A stretch of DNA of 64,000 nucleotides, taken from assembly GCA_038501625.1 (NCBI GenBank), contig JAZAYU010000226.1:569001-633000 (forward strand), in the 5' to 3' direction. The DNA is from Corbicula japonica (taxonomy: Eukaryota; Mollusca; Bivalvia; Venerida; Cyrenidae). Positions 1-11,395 of this stretch are shown here, in pieces (the first letter of the stretch is position 1; the number at the start of each line of letters is the position of its first letter). A model generated the notes under the pieces. It did not search any database and had not been told where the DNA came from. It worked only from the letters and a program-made list of their open reading frames with translations. The translations under genes were made by a program, and so were the position numbers.

Positions 1-313
1 TGCTACACAACAAATATCAAAGTTCTAGGCCTTACGGTTTCAGAGAAGAAGATTTTTTAAAAATTTCATGTTCAAAATCTATTTTTATCCTCTGTGACCT
101 AGATAGGCAATGGACCGGAACCATTTGAACAATTTTGGTAAAGCTTCATGCAAGTAACATTCCTGCCAAGTTTCAGCAAGATTGGCCCAGGAGTTCAGGA
201 GAAGAAGTCGTTTGAAGAAAAAGTTGACGACGCACGCACGCACGGACGGACGACGGACATCAGGCGATCACAAAAGCTCACTATGAGCACTTCGTGCTCA
301 GGTGAGCTAATAA
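1..313 (+). mobile_element. 3' end of pearl/Helentron-like non-autonomous element (family T1)
   Basis: Positions 1-313 match the right end of the complete T1 copy at 4611-4922: the same CTAGGCCTTACGGTTTCAG unit, then a unique segment, then a simple repeat of ACGC/ACGG units (about 226-262), and the terminal hairpin GAGCACTTCGTGCTC followed by AGGTGAGCTAA. The tandem core would lie left of the window. The 62-aa open frame at 148-336 is element sequence, not a gene. Assignment to the pearl/Helentron group rests on layout only. Confidence 0.75.
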
Positions 314-669
314 ACCGGACTGGGGATGTCAATTAAAGACTTTTCAACCTATCATTTATTGTTATATGTCAAACTAAATCATAAAGCATACAGTTATGCT
401 ATGTTTTATCTGATAACTCAAAAAACTTGTCCCTAACAGCGAAAATAACAACCATGGTAACACACACCCGGCGCAGTGCATAAATCTGCTTTGCTAAAAG
501 GCGCTTCATGATATATTTATTTTACAGTTGGGTACAAAAATGATTAAAAAAAAACATTAAAACATCATGCTTCATGTTTGTGTCTTTGTCAGAAAATGTG
601 ATTTAAACCAAATTTGCCGTTGCAATGCCAATTTAAAAATCACATGTATTAGTAAGATTTGCGTTAGAT

Positions 670-888
670 ATGGCGTCATTAGAATGTCTTGAAATTCTAT
701 CAATAATAAACTTTTTTAAAGATAAAGGCCAAGGAATGTCTAAATCGTATGACTCGATAATGGCGGTCAAGGTGAAAGATTCAGTAACCCACATCGTAGT
801 TTTTTTTATTGGCATACACGATTCAGAGATGGAATGGAGAGTTGTGACGACTTTACCGGACCTGGAGGCGCATTTTGTCACATTTTAA
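670..888 (+). CDS. Uncharacterised 72-aa ORF, doubtful
   Basis: The frame opens at ATGGCG and runs 72 codons to TAA. A GT (AAG|GTGAAA) near 771 could instead make it a first exon. I recognise no domain, and an 82-aa frame lies antisense to it (881-633), so openness alone is weak evidence. It lies between two T1 elements with no recognised neighbour gene. It could be a lineage-specific small gene, a 5' exon or chance. Confidence 0.2.
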   Translation: MASLECLEILSIINFFKDKGQGMSKSYDSIMAVKVKDSVTHIVVFFIGIHDSEMEWRVVTTLPDLEAHFVTF

Positions 889-1159
889 AAGAACAACAAG
901 ATTAATTTAAGTTCCCTTCTTTTATCCTTCTTATAAGTATTAATGTGTAATATACACAAAATTCTAATACAAATAATGTTTTCAAGTTTCACTTGTACTA
1001 ATAATTCACTTATACTGGTAAAACTTTGTAAATCCACTAAATAAAATATATCTATTTAAAATATTAATACCCAATAAACCATGAAAACCCTTAATTGCAA
1101 TATTTTCCCCGACTGTTCTCATTTTCAAATGAAAAATCTGAGCTTATATAGTGCTTGGA

Positions 1160-1265
1160 TCGAATTCCGCCGAATCCCGCAGACCGCGGAATTCAGCCGG
1201 AATCCCGCAGAATCAGAGAACTATACAGCTCACTTTGCGGGATCCCGCAGAATCCCGCAAAATAC
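1160..1265. repeat. GC-rich degenerate AATCCCGC repeat
   Basis: In otherwise AT-rich DNA, the motif AATCCCGC(A) or a close variant (ATCCCGC, TTCCGCC) recurs about six times in 100 bp. It is interrupted once by ~25 bp of unique sequence. Origin unknown; no coding sense was seen. Confidence 0.5.
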
Positions 1266-3420
1266 TTAACAATGTTAAATGAAAGTTTATAATGTTTTAC
1301 GTTAAATACACGGACAAATTCATATAATATTAGTTACCTCAAGTTATAAACTTGAACAATTGTTGTGAAATTTGCATCGCACAATAGTCCAGCGTTTGAC
1401 AGCTATTTGTTTACCTTAAACGCTGACAATAACAACCTATGACGTAATACAAATATACAAGAACCCATGACATAATACACAAAACGTCTGGAACTCGCGC
1501 AATTTTTAATGAATGCAAACATGTATGAATTTCCAATAAATGTACAATTTAAGCTAAAACAGGAATATTTCAAGATAACCAGGTAAACTTGTTATTATAT
1601 TTAAACACATCACTATTGGAAAACATGGGTTATCGAATGACATTAAACGATAAAATTAGAAAACTTTATACAACGACATTGGTACAATACCCCACCCATT
1701 AAGAATTGACAGGCAATAACTATACGACAAAAATAAATGCATCAACGAGAACCAAGGGTTCACATTGTTTTGGATAAGGAGAGACATAAAAGTTACAGGA
1801 ACATTGGTGACGTCAATTGCCGGACATTGGAAAAGGACAGGCGATTTACTGTGCGGGCATTATTAACGATCTTCAACATAATTTATGGGACAAGCAATCA
1901 ATTCTAACTAAGGATTTGAAAATGAGATTGATAAGTGCATTTATAAATTTATTTTTTAGATTTAACACTGTATAAATTGGTTTACTTTTTATTAAGAATT
2001 ATAAATGTTCACGCGCTAACATTTTGTTAAAAGTCTAACAGTAATGTTTAAAATCGGAGTGAGTAATATTTGTTATAAATTAATGACACATTTGTTCCGA
2101 GTCGTACTACGCATCTTTTATATTAAAATTACATTTACATTTAGCAGAATTATATTTTAAACAGTAAACTTTGCTATTTTTCAAGTAATCATGTAAAAAT
2201 GGAAAGGATGTCATCACAGGATCTTTCTATCGCCATCCAGACTGTAAAAGGAAAGAACGACAACGTATAGATATATATATTAGGAAGTGATATCCAAAGA
2301 CATCAACAATGTATGGAACATCATAGGCAGGGCTGGGCCACTGTACTTCGAATAAGAGTCAATGCTCCATAAAAGACAATACGCTTGTGATGTCGTTAAC
2401 GTCAAATTTTAAGGTTTTATTGTGCGCTGGATCACTCTACATGCACATGCCATTACGGCATAATTCTGTTATTTGTTGATATTTTTTGTCGATTTTTTGG
2501 TATCGTGTAATGGAAAGATTCTTATGTGCAGTAAATTTTTATGTAAATGCTTTAACAGGTTAAGAATTATCAGTCTAGTCTGATTTATTTTTTATCATCC
2601 CTTGTACTTTAGATATTTAATATTTTTATAACAACCACTGTTAGAGCAGTTGGGTAACAGACCATAAAAAGTGCTTAAAATGAGGAAAATATGCAAACAT
2701 TAATATTTTTGTCCATTTTCAGAGCAGATTTTGAAGTATTTCAATATGGGCAAACTTCTCGACTATAACCAAATTTCAACCATGAATTCAACATGAGTCA
2801 ATACGATAAAAATTCTTTAAATTACTTTGGTCAAGGCCTGTGCCCAATATGAAAATCACCAAACTATGTTGAAAACTTAACAGAAAATGGCATATTTTGC
2901 AACATTATCAAATTTCAGAACACATTTGACATACTTAATTTTTTATTTTGGTAAATGTGTTTGTCTTCTCTTTTTATCTGTCTAAGAAAACAACCATTAC
3001 AGATTATAATCAGCACACTTTCTGTGATGTAGATGCAATTTTAAAATTGTTGACAACTCTTGAGTGTTCGTGAATCTAACCCTTTGGGAAAAGGCGCTCA
3101 CACTGACTGGGTGAAAATGCAATCCAACCTTAGGGATGATGAGGTACTCGTCCCAACTGGTTGACAATGCAATCCAACCTTATTGGTGATGAGGCACTTA
3201 TCCCCCCAATTGTGTGAGGTGACAAGCTTCTTCAATCAACTGATGAGAAGGTATTTTAACAAACTGGGTGGAAAGTAGCAGGTTTTCCAAGTGTAACCAA
3301 GTGACAAGGGTACTTTAACAAACCATAAAACCTTTTTTCTGTTAATAAATCCCAACTTCAGTTTAGTAAGATCTAAGCTCTCCTAATTATCTGATTGACA
3401 TAAGATGTTAACATAAAAAA
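1266..3420. other. AT-rich non-coding stretch
   Basis: No exon with paired splice sites, no long open frame and no named repeat was found here. The only local structure is a partial duplication near 3105-3200, where AATGCAATCCAACCTTA recurs about 60 bp apart. Confidence 0.5.
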
Positions 3421-3424
3421 AAAC

Positions 3425-4922
3425 AAGAGGGCCATCATGGCCCTATATCGCTCACCTGAGTACAAAAGTATTCTCAGCTTTTGGTTTCAGACAAGAAGAT
3501 TTTTAAAGTTTTTCCTATACAAGTCTATATAAAATGAAGTGACCCCTGGGGCGGGGCCAATTTTGACCCCTGGGAATAATTTGAACAATCTTTGTAGAGT
3601 TCTACTAGAGGGTGCTAAATGCCAAATATCTAAGCTCTAGGCCTTGTGGTTTCAGACAAGAAGATTTTTAAAGTTTTTCCTATATAAGTCTATGTAAAAT
3701 GAAGTGACCCCTGGGGCGGGGCCAATTTTGACCACAGGGAAATAATTTGAACAATCTTTGTAGAGTTCCACTAGAGGGTGCTAAATGCCAAATATCTAAG
3801 CTCTAGGCCTTGTGGTTTCAGACAAGAAGATTTTTAAATTTTTTCTATATAAGTCTATGTAAAATGAAGTGACCCATGGGGCGGGGCCAATTTTGACCAC
3901 AGGGCTATAATTTGAACAATCTTTGTAGAGTTCCACTAGAGGGTGCTAAATGCCAAATATCTAAGCTCTAGGCCTTGTGGTTTCAGACAAGAAGATTTTT
4001 AAAGTTTTTCCTATATAAGTCTATGCTAAATGAAGTGACCCCTGGGGCAGGGCCAATTTTGATCCCAGGGAAAAAATTTGAACAAACTTTGTACAGTTCC
4101 ACTAGAGGATGCTAAATGCCAAATATCTAAGCTCTAGGCCTTGTGGTTTCAGACAAGAAGATTTTTAAAGTTTTTCCTATATAAGTCTATGTAAAATGAA
4201 GTGACCCATGGGGCGGGGCCAATTTTGACCACAGGGCTATAATTTGAACAATCTTTGTAGAGTTCCACTAGAGGGTGCTAAATGCCAAATATCTAAGCTC
4301 TAGGCCTTGTGGTTTCAGACAAGAAGATTTTTAAAGTTTTTCCTATATAAGTCTATGCTAAATGAAGTGACCCCTGGGGCAGGGCCAATTTTGATCCCAG
4401 GGAAATAATTTGAACAAACTTTGTAGTGTTCCACTAGAGGATGCTAAATGCCAAATATCTAAGCTCTAGGCCTTGTGGTTTCAGACAAGAAGATTTTTAA
4501 AGTTTTTCCTATATAAGTCTATGTAAAATGAAGTGACCGATGGGGCGGGGCCAATTTTGACCGCAGGGAAATAATTTGAACAATCTTGGTAGAGGACCAC
4601 TAGGTGATGCTACAGAGCAAATATCAAAGTTCTAGGCCTTACGGTTTCAGAGAAGAAGATTTTTAAAAATTTCATGTTCAAAATCTATTTTTATCCTCTG
4701 TGACCTAGATAGGCAATGGACTGGAACCATTCGAACAATTTTGGTAAAGTTTCATGCAAGTAACATTCCTGCCTAGTTTCAGCAAGATTGGCCCAGGAGT
4801 TCAGGAGAAGAAGTCGTTTGAAGAAAAAGTTGACGACGCACGGACGCACGCACAGACGCACGGACGACGGACATCAGGCGATCACAAAAGCTCACCATGA
4901 GCACTTCGTGCTCAGGTGAGCT
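3425..4922 (+). mobile_element. Complete non-autonomous element with tandem core (family T1, pearl/Helentron-like)
   Basis: The left end reads GGCCCTATATCGCTCACC, and the right end carries the hairpin GAGCACTTCGTGCTC and AGGTGAGCTAA. CTCACCTGAG and CTCAGGTGAG form short inverted ends. Between them, a unit beginning GGTTTCAGACAAGAAG recurs at 3483, 3648, 3814, 3979, 4145, 4311 and 4477, with a diverged copy at 4643, so the period is 165-166 bp. After the core come a unique segment and an ACGC/ACGG simple repeat (about 4831-4870). There is no transposase frame. The same right end occurs at 1-313. Confidence 0.85.
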
Positions 4923-5116
4923 AACAACAACAACATGGAAACAGGATTCTAGGATCTTGTTAAGTGTTAATTCATTGAAACAGGAATGGTTTGAGTGTTC
5001 ATCTACCAGAATGTTGTTTTATGTTGACTCACTGAAAAAGGATTGAAAGAGAATTCTGGGACATTGTTTAGATGTTGTTTTTATTGTTGACTGCTGAAAA
5101 AGGATTCTGGGATTCA

Positions 5117-5357
5117 TTAACCCTTTCCTCCATATATTCGCCTTTTTACGCTTGTGCGACCAGTGGAGATCCAGATTAGCCAGCACATCCGTGCCATCTG
5201 ATCAGGATCTGCACTGGTCACATTTTGGTCAGAAATATCCTAACAAATCAAACAGCGAACAGTTTAGATCCTGATCAGACGGTACGGATGTGCCAGCTGA
5301 TCTGGATCTAAACTGTTCGCTTAGCAATAAAGGTGTATCTATGGAAGAAAGGGTTAA
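5117..5357. mobile_element. F1 palindromic MITE, full length (piggyBac-like ends)
   Basis: The ends are TTAACCCTTTCCTCCATA and, at the other side, TATGGAAGAAAGGGTTAA. The body has two arms: a GCGACCAGT...GATCAGGATCTGCACTGGTC half and a GCGAACAGTTTAGATCC...ACTGTTCGC half. Each half is itself an inverted repeat, so a single strand could fold into a four-arm structure. No coding capacity. The TTAA ends fit the piggyBac target rule (inference). Confidence 0.85.
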
Positions 5358-6493
5358 GAGTTAATTCATAGAAAAGAGTCAGAGTTTTATTGTAAAGTCA
5401 AGAAAGGTCCTGCTATCTTAAATAAGTTAATGTAAAACCAGCCCGAACACTAGCAGGTGTGTTTTTATGAACTAAAATGGCTGAAAGGAAGGGTCACCTA
5501 AGAAGCAAATTCTTCAAAATTATTTTGAAATCTTACCAGATGTGTCTAAGGTAACAGATTTCTGCAATGTTCATATCCTAGCCAACATTTATTGAAGGAA
5601 TTTGATAAAGGGTTTTCAAAAAAATTATTTCTAGGAAATGTTTTGGGAGCCTGAACAGCAGTTTTAGAGTTTCCCATATAATTATATAGTGAAAACCAGC
5701 CCTGCCCCTTCACCCCTAAGCACACTTCCTGCTCTATGTTCCATAGGTTCTCAGCAAGATTCATCCAAGCCAGTGTTAACAAAAGGGTTCTAAACTGGAA
5801 AATATGTGTCTATGCTAGTTAAAGTATTTGCAGATTGAAGTGAAAGTAAAGTAGCAATTATCTGTGCTTTGACATGGCATGTAACATTAACAAGCAAAAC
5901 TATAACTGACATTTTCCGTCATTCACAAGATCACCAGCATCAGGAGTACCAATCTGATTAAAATCATCTCCTGAAAACCGCTACGCTATCAGGATCTGAC
6001 GATGAGTAACTAAAACGTGCTTTTATCACTAACCATTTGAACCATTCATCTTGTCGCCTACAAAATCGCAAAAGTGAAAGTAAAAATAGTATTTTAAACC
6101 ATGGAAAGTGTTGACAGCCTGTGTATGACATATTTTACTGGAGATGTATGTGTTTTTGTTAGATCTGACTTCAGTGAGATTGCATGAGTACTTACACTGG
6201 GTAAGAAATCTACTAATCCAGATTTCTCCAGATTGTGACTGACTAGTACTGACCCTTCACATTAAATATTCTTGCAAAATCTAGTTAAAAACCCACTAAA
6301 ACTAATGGAAGTTCTCAGCATGCAATCAACAAATGAAAGGATTACATCCGCAAGTGCTTAGCATAGCTTATGTCACATAAGCCAATCTATGTCACATGTG
6401 GAAGACCTCAGCATAAAATGAAATACAAAAAGGACTGGGTTAAGCCCAAAGTTCTTATGTCAAAAATGCCAACAGACAAGACCAAGATCTGGC

Positions 6494-6637
6494 CTGAAGG
6501 TTATAAAGCTGAGATTGGAAACCAGTCTCAAATCTCAAGCATCTGATTGGCTGAAATGGCGACCAGTCGCCATTTCAGCCAAGCAGATGCTTGAGATTTG
6601 AGACTGGTTTCCATGCTCAGCTTTATAACCTCCAGTC
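6494..6637. mobile_element. F2 hairpin MITE
   Basis: The two ~70 bp arms are almost perfect inverted complements meeting at GGCGACCAGTCGCC. The left arm has CTGAGATTGG where the right arm, read in reverse, has CTGAGCATGG. The ends are CCTGAAGGTTATAAAG and CTTTATAACCTCCAG. Confidence 0.85.
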
Positions 6638-6782
6638 CAGCTTGCAGATTCACAGTCAGTCAGCTCAGAATTTACACTGTCTACCATTTAGTTACTGAAT
6701 TTCTCATCCCTCAAAACTATGAATAATGAATGGACTGGTTCAAAGTGAAAGAAAGTCCAGTCCATTACCAAAATTAAGTAGG

Positions 6783-7192
6783 TTTACCCTTTACTCCACA
6801 TATACACTTTTATGGCATAGGTGAAAGGTGTATATCCAGATCAGCCGGCAAATTCGAGCTGTTTGGTCATGATGTGCACTACAGTCAAACCTGTCTTAAG
6901 CAGCCGCCCAATGGAGTGACAAAAAGTGGCTGCTAAACCCAGGTGGCTGTTAAATACAGGTAAAAATTAGAACAAAATGTCCTTTTAGGACAAATTCAAA
7001 CTGGCTGTTTAAAACAGGTGGTTGCTATTTGCAAGTGGCTGCTAAGGCAGGTTGAGCTGCATTTGCTTTTTTATGTTATTTCTGACCGACAAGGGAACAG
7101 ATCCTGATCAGATGGCACAGATGTGCAGGCTGATCTGAATCTACACTGGTCACACATGTCTTAAAACTTGTAAATATGGAGTAAAGGGATAA
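6783..7192. mobile_element. F1 MITE interrupted by a second MITE
   Basis: The F1 left end (TTTACCCTTTACTCCACATA) and right end (ATGGAGTAAAGGGATAA) are present. The middle is split by another element at 6892-7059, so the F1 insertion is the older event. Confidence 0.75.
6892..7059. mobile_element. F4 MITE nested in F1
   Basis: The inverted ends CAGTCAAACCTGTCTTAAGC and, from the other side, CAGCTCAACCTGCCTTAGC flank a body with several GTGGCTGCTAA-type repeats. The TIR resembles Tc1/mariner-type MITEs seen across animals (inference). Confidence 0.7.
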
Positions 7193-7473
7193 GCAAGACT
7201 GAAGGTTTGCAAGTAATGAACTTGTTTATAGAATAATACTGTCAGTCTGTTTCCAATTATCTGATTCGAGGACACTATTACAATGACAAAAAAAAACAAA
7301 TTCTCCAGATAATGAGACAAATATTTATTTTTAGCACAATCGTTAAAATTTCGGGCATAAAGAACATGTTTTGTGGTCAGTAATGAGCAGTTATCTTCGA
7401 TTTATAAAACAACAACTGCTAGAAGTACTGCAACACTGTACAACAATTTGTCCAGGTCCACGAAAGGGACTGC

Positions 7474-7672
7474 TTGACCCTTCCCTCCCTATACACACAT
7501 TTTTACACATGTACGACCAGTCTAGATCCAGATCTGATGGCACGGATGCACAGATCCATATCTGATGGCACAGATGCACTGGTGGCATTTTGGTCAGAAA
7601 TAACCTAACAAATTAAATAGCGAACAGTTTAGATCCTGATCAGACGAGTGCGTATATAAAGGAAAGGGTTAA
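7474..7672. mobile_element. F1 MITE, internally shortened
   Basis: Left end TTGACCCTTCCCTCCCTATA and right end GGAAAGGGTTAA bound the GATCCAGATC and GCGAACAGTTTAGATCC core motifs of F1. Confidence 0.75.
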
Positions 7673-7791
7673 TTACTTACTGGATCTGAAACAGACAGAA
7701 CATTCTATTTGTTGCCTTTCAGCGAGCAGGGAAACAGATGATGATGGTAAAAAAAACTAGAACTCTGAACATCATTCTATAAATAGCGGTC

Positions 7792-8657
7792 CAGGCTTTG
7801 CGAAACTGCTGAAAACTTTGCCTGACATTCGGTCAGACAGACTTCCAATTCTTGTCCGACCGAAAGAACTTTTGTCTGACCGAATTGTTTTTCCAAATAA
7901 ATGTGTACCTTTGTTATTTTTTTTTTTTTTTTAAATTAAAGACACATCATCCTTTAAAGGCTTCTTTAACATTTTAATTCTCCATTTCTCTTAGGTAAAA
8001 CATCAGTTAATCCATATTGATGGACCTGTCTGGAAATAAGAACCTTCATTATCAAAATCGTCACTATAATATGTCCTTATCACACAAAATTTTTTATAGA
8101 GTAAGTGTAACAGGATGGTCTGAATTCCACTGTAAGAATATCATGATCAAAACTGGGTACGATTTCTTCAGTGTCATCAAATGCTGTCTCATCGAAAATA
8201 TTCTCATTTAAAAGTAGCCACGAGCGGCAATTTCTCAACAAATTTTCTCGGCGGGCACTTGGACTCGTATTCGTATTGTTTTTTTTTTTCTTCATCAGTT
8301 TTTTTTCGTTTTTTTGCCTGGTGTAGCGCCATCAAAATACTGCAAGAACGACATTTTTTGTACAAGGTTGAAGGTCTTATATGGTTACTTTATCTAGAAT
8401 TGGTTGGAAACTTAAAAAGAAACGCAGAGAAGCAAAGCAGGTTTTTTAATATTCTCATAATTAAGGGCGAAAACTCGGTCTTGATCAGACATGATAAATC
8501 CCGGAATTCGTGCCGGACGGATAGACTCTTACTCAGTCGTTATCAGTTAAGGACTGAGCTGTGCCGGACATAAGGTCTGGAACCCAGGAAAAAATTATCG
8601 GACCGGACTGATTTTTGCCAGACATGTCCGACGGTCCGGCAACTTTCCCAAAGTCTG
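7792..8657. mobile_element. 866-bp TIR element with 6-bp target duplication
   Basis: The ends are CAGGCTTTGCGAAACTG and, reversed, CAGACTTTGGGAAAGTTG. They are flanked on both sides by GCGGTC (7786-7791 and 8658-8663). The joined flanks match an uninterrupted stretch at 8922-8951, which acts as an empty-site copy. Subterminal repeats of GTC(T/C)GAC(C) type lie at both ends. A 130-aa open frame at 8181-8573 crosses a poly-T tract and looks like nothing known. Superfamily not assigned. Confidence 0.7.
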
Positions 8658-8663
8658 GCGGTC

Positions 8664-9511
8664 ACGTCATCAAGCTAACATAGACCTCTATCATAAGAAC
8701 GCATAACAATCCTAATCAGGATTTTTGTCTTCATACGCGGAGTTAACAGTCCGCAATGTAGTTACGTCAATAAACAATAAAAATGACAAATGAATACATA
8801 TGGTATTTTTTGTCGATTAAGTTTAGAAACGTATCAGATTACCCTTAATATTGAGTTGTATATCCCTTAATGTGACTTTTGAACACTGTCTTATATCTGT
8901 ATGTAAGAGCGGATCTAGAGGCATTCTATAAATAGCGGTCACGTCATCAAGTTAACTAGTCCCAATCCCAGTGTACTTTGAGTGAAAGTACACAGGTCAA
9001 TGTGATGATCACGTGACCAGTGTGTACACAATGCTCTGAACATGAGTCACCAAAAATTACTTTTGAATGGGACTTTACTCAAAAACTAGAAAAGCAGGAG
9101 TTATCATTCTTGTTGTCACCTATAGCTTTTGTCATGTAGATGATACATTCCAAAAATTAAGTGCTTTCAAAGTTATAGAAACAAAATTTCATGTTAAAAT
9201 TGCATTTAAAAGTGGCTTAACTCAAAAAGTATTAAAAGAAGAGTTATGATTCTAGTTCTCATAAATGACTTTGTTCATGCAGATGATAAATTGCAAGTAT
9301 TAAGTGAGTAGGACGAGTACTTTTAAAGTAATATGCAACATTAAATTCATGTTTAAGTTGGGGGCCTACAAGCAGCACCAGACACCGACAGATAACAGCA
9401 TCCCTATGTGTCTACCTGCTATCGAAGGCGACACAAGAAAAAGATTGGGTAGGGACATTGATATGATAGGCTAAGAATTGTGTCATATAGGGATCTTCTT
9501 CTCCACCTTCC
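8664..9511. other. Non-coding stretch
   Basis: It contains the ~30 bp empty-site copy CATTCTATAAATAGCGGTC (continuing ACGTCATCAAG) at 8922-8951. Nothing else recognisable; the 60-aa frame at 9067-9249 has no domain. Confidence 0.4.
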
Positions 9512-9741
9512 TTAACAATTTCCATAGACACATCTTTATTGCTTGGGCGAACAGTTTAGATCCAGATCAGCCAGCACATCCGTGTCGTCTGATCAGGATC
9601 TTAACAGTTCGCTTTTTTATACCTTAGGTTATTTCTTACCAAAATGCGACCAGTGCAGATCCTGATCAGATGGCATGGTTGTGCCTGATGATCGCTGGTC
9701 CAACATGCATAAAAATGCCTATATATGAAGGAAAGTGTTAA
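9512..9741. mobile_element. F1 MITE
   Basis: TTAACAATTTCCATAGACAC, then the GGGCGAACAGTTTAGATCC and GCGACCAGTGCAGATCC arms, then GAAGGAAAGTGTTAA. The structure is complete and the ends are slightly mutated. Confidence 0.75.
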
Positions 9742-10323
9742 ATCATCACCATTGTGCAAAAACAGTATAAGTACCATTAAAATAAGGGGTTATACTAGGA
9801 ATGCACTAAGGTGATACTTTGTCCCCCTTTTACATCCATTGCATCTAGCCAGTCTTTGCATTATTATTTTTTTATCCATTGCTTTAATCTATAATACTTC
9901 TAATTTTTGACAAACAACATAATTGTATGTTGTCTTTTATTCGGTGGGGGAGAGGGAGTGGGTGAGGGCAGATAACAGACTACAGTATAATTCTGGAAAC
10001 TATTTCAATATTCATATGAATGTCAACAAGTCTGTTCAACTAATGCGTGCGACATTTGCTTTGAATGTCACAGACAGTGTCAAATTAGGAATTCACCAAC
10101 ATTTCATGCTTTCAATAATATGGCGAGTTCCACTGGAACTGTTCAATCTCATCAATGTATAATGTTTGCATAAACTATTGACTTGCTCCTCTGCAAGATT
10201 GGCAGTGTTATTTCCTGTCCAAGACAAGATGATCCCTGATAATAGTCTGTTTATACATGAATGAAATAATTATGTCAAAACTTTCCAATCCAATGCAAAG
10301 ATAGTTACTATTGATAAAGGCCA

Positions 10324-10464
10324 TTAACCCTTTTTCTCCCTGAATAAGGCTTTTATTGCATGTGTGAATAGTTTAGGTCCAGATCGTCCTGATCTGCATG
10401 CGGATCTGGACTTTCACAGGTCACAGATGGGATACATTCAATATCTGATGGAGAAAAGGGTTAA
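10324..10464. mobile_element. F1 MITE, deleted derivative
   Basis: The two ends (TTAACCCTTTTTCTCCCT and GGAGAAAAGGGTTAA) are kept, but the body is reduced to one arm pair (140 bp). Confidence 0.7.
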
Positions 10465-10635
10465 ACATTAGTGAATGAACTGAGAATGACATGCTTAAGC
10501 AAAATATTTGACAAGGTCCATCCTCAAACATAACCCATATTCTGATTCAAATTCGTAGAGAACATTGGCATAACCATTAACTCCATGGAATATTGCTGTA
10601 ATCTATGATTGAACATTGTTTACTATTAATTTCTT

Positions 10636-10730
10636 TGGGTTATTTCTGACCCAAAGACCATGAGTAAAGATCCAGATCAGATGGCACAGATGGCAGATCT
10701 GGCTCTACACTGGTCGCATACACAATAAAA
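10636..10730. mobile_element. F1 fragment
   Basis: Only the right half remains: GGGTTATTTCTGACC, GATCCAGATCAGATGGCAC and ACACTGGTCGCA. Both termini are missing. Confidence 0.5.
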
Positions 10731-11088
10731 AATCAGTATGATTAATACAGCAATGATTATTTTAAGAAAATGAAGAACAGACTGAGATGGTATGTGATAA
10801 CTCCACACATGTATTTACACCATAATACAGACTTCATAGAGTTTCAATAAATAAATAAAGCCACATAGTGATTCCAAGGTTCAGTACCAGTAAATTCTCA
10901 CTGAAAACTGCTACCTATAGTTATGGTAGGGCACGCTTGGATAAATCACACAATTTTGCGGGGTTATTTGATTCTCATATTAAGTATTGAATGGTTTGAT
11001 TTTGCTGGGTTTTAATTCTGTTCATTCTACATTGTGTGATATATGCAAAATTTAATCCTCAAGAAAAATAATGATACTACAGTAGTCG

Positions 11089-11296
11089 TTTTACCTTTCC
11101 TCCATATATATTCATTTTATCGCATGTCCAACCAGTGTGGATCTAGATCAGCTGGCACATTTGTGTCATCTTATCAGGTCAGGATCTGCACTGTTCTCTT
11201 TTTGGTCAGAAATAATCTAACAAATCAAAATGCAAAAAAGGGCACACTGTTTGCCCACACCATATATGTAGACATATATATGGAGGAAATGATTAA
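11089..11296. mobile_element. F1 MITE ending 20 bp from a DGK exon
   Basis: Left end TTTACCTTTCCTCCATATA, right end TATGGAGGAAATGATTAA. The right end stops about 20 bp from the splice donor of the minus-strand DGK exon at 11319-11395, so the element lies just inside that intron. Confidence 0.75.
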
Positions 11297-11318
11297 CTTA
11301 GTTCAATTTAAGTGTTAC

Positions 11319-11395
11319 CTCTTCAGGATTGTATTTGGACAGCACTCCATTGTTGTTGAATTCTTCCAATACATCCTTCAGCTTCTTTGAGGAGT
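11319..11395 (-). CDS. DGK coding exon 2
   Basis: 77 nt: two bases completing the Tyr22 codon plus 25 codons ending PEE, phase 0 at the donor GTAACAC. The acceptor is preceded on the coding strand by a (TTG)n tract (11402-11424 as CAA on plus) and TGTTTCAG, so the pyrimidine tract is a microsatellite. Confidence 0.88.

Noticed and set aside
5537..5561. 25-nt minus-strand microexon with good GCAG acceptor and GTAAGA donor
   Set aside because: Too short to identify, the encoded KSVTLDTS matches nothing in DGK that I recognise, and such pairs arise by chance in this much sequence.
8181..8573. 130-aa plus-strand open frame
   Set aside because: It lies wholly inside the 866-bp TIR element, crosses a poly-T run that gives FFF stretches, has no domain and overlaps a 71-aa antisense frame.
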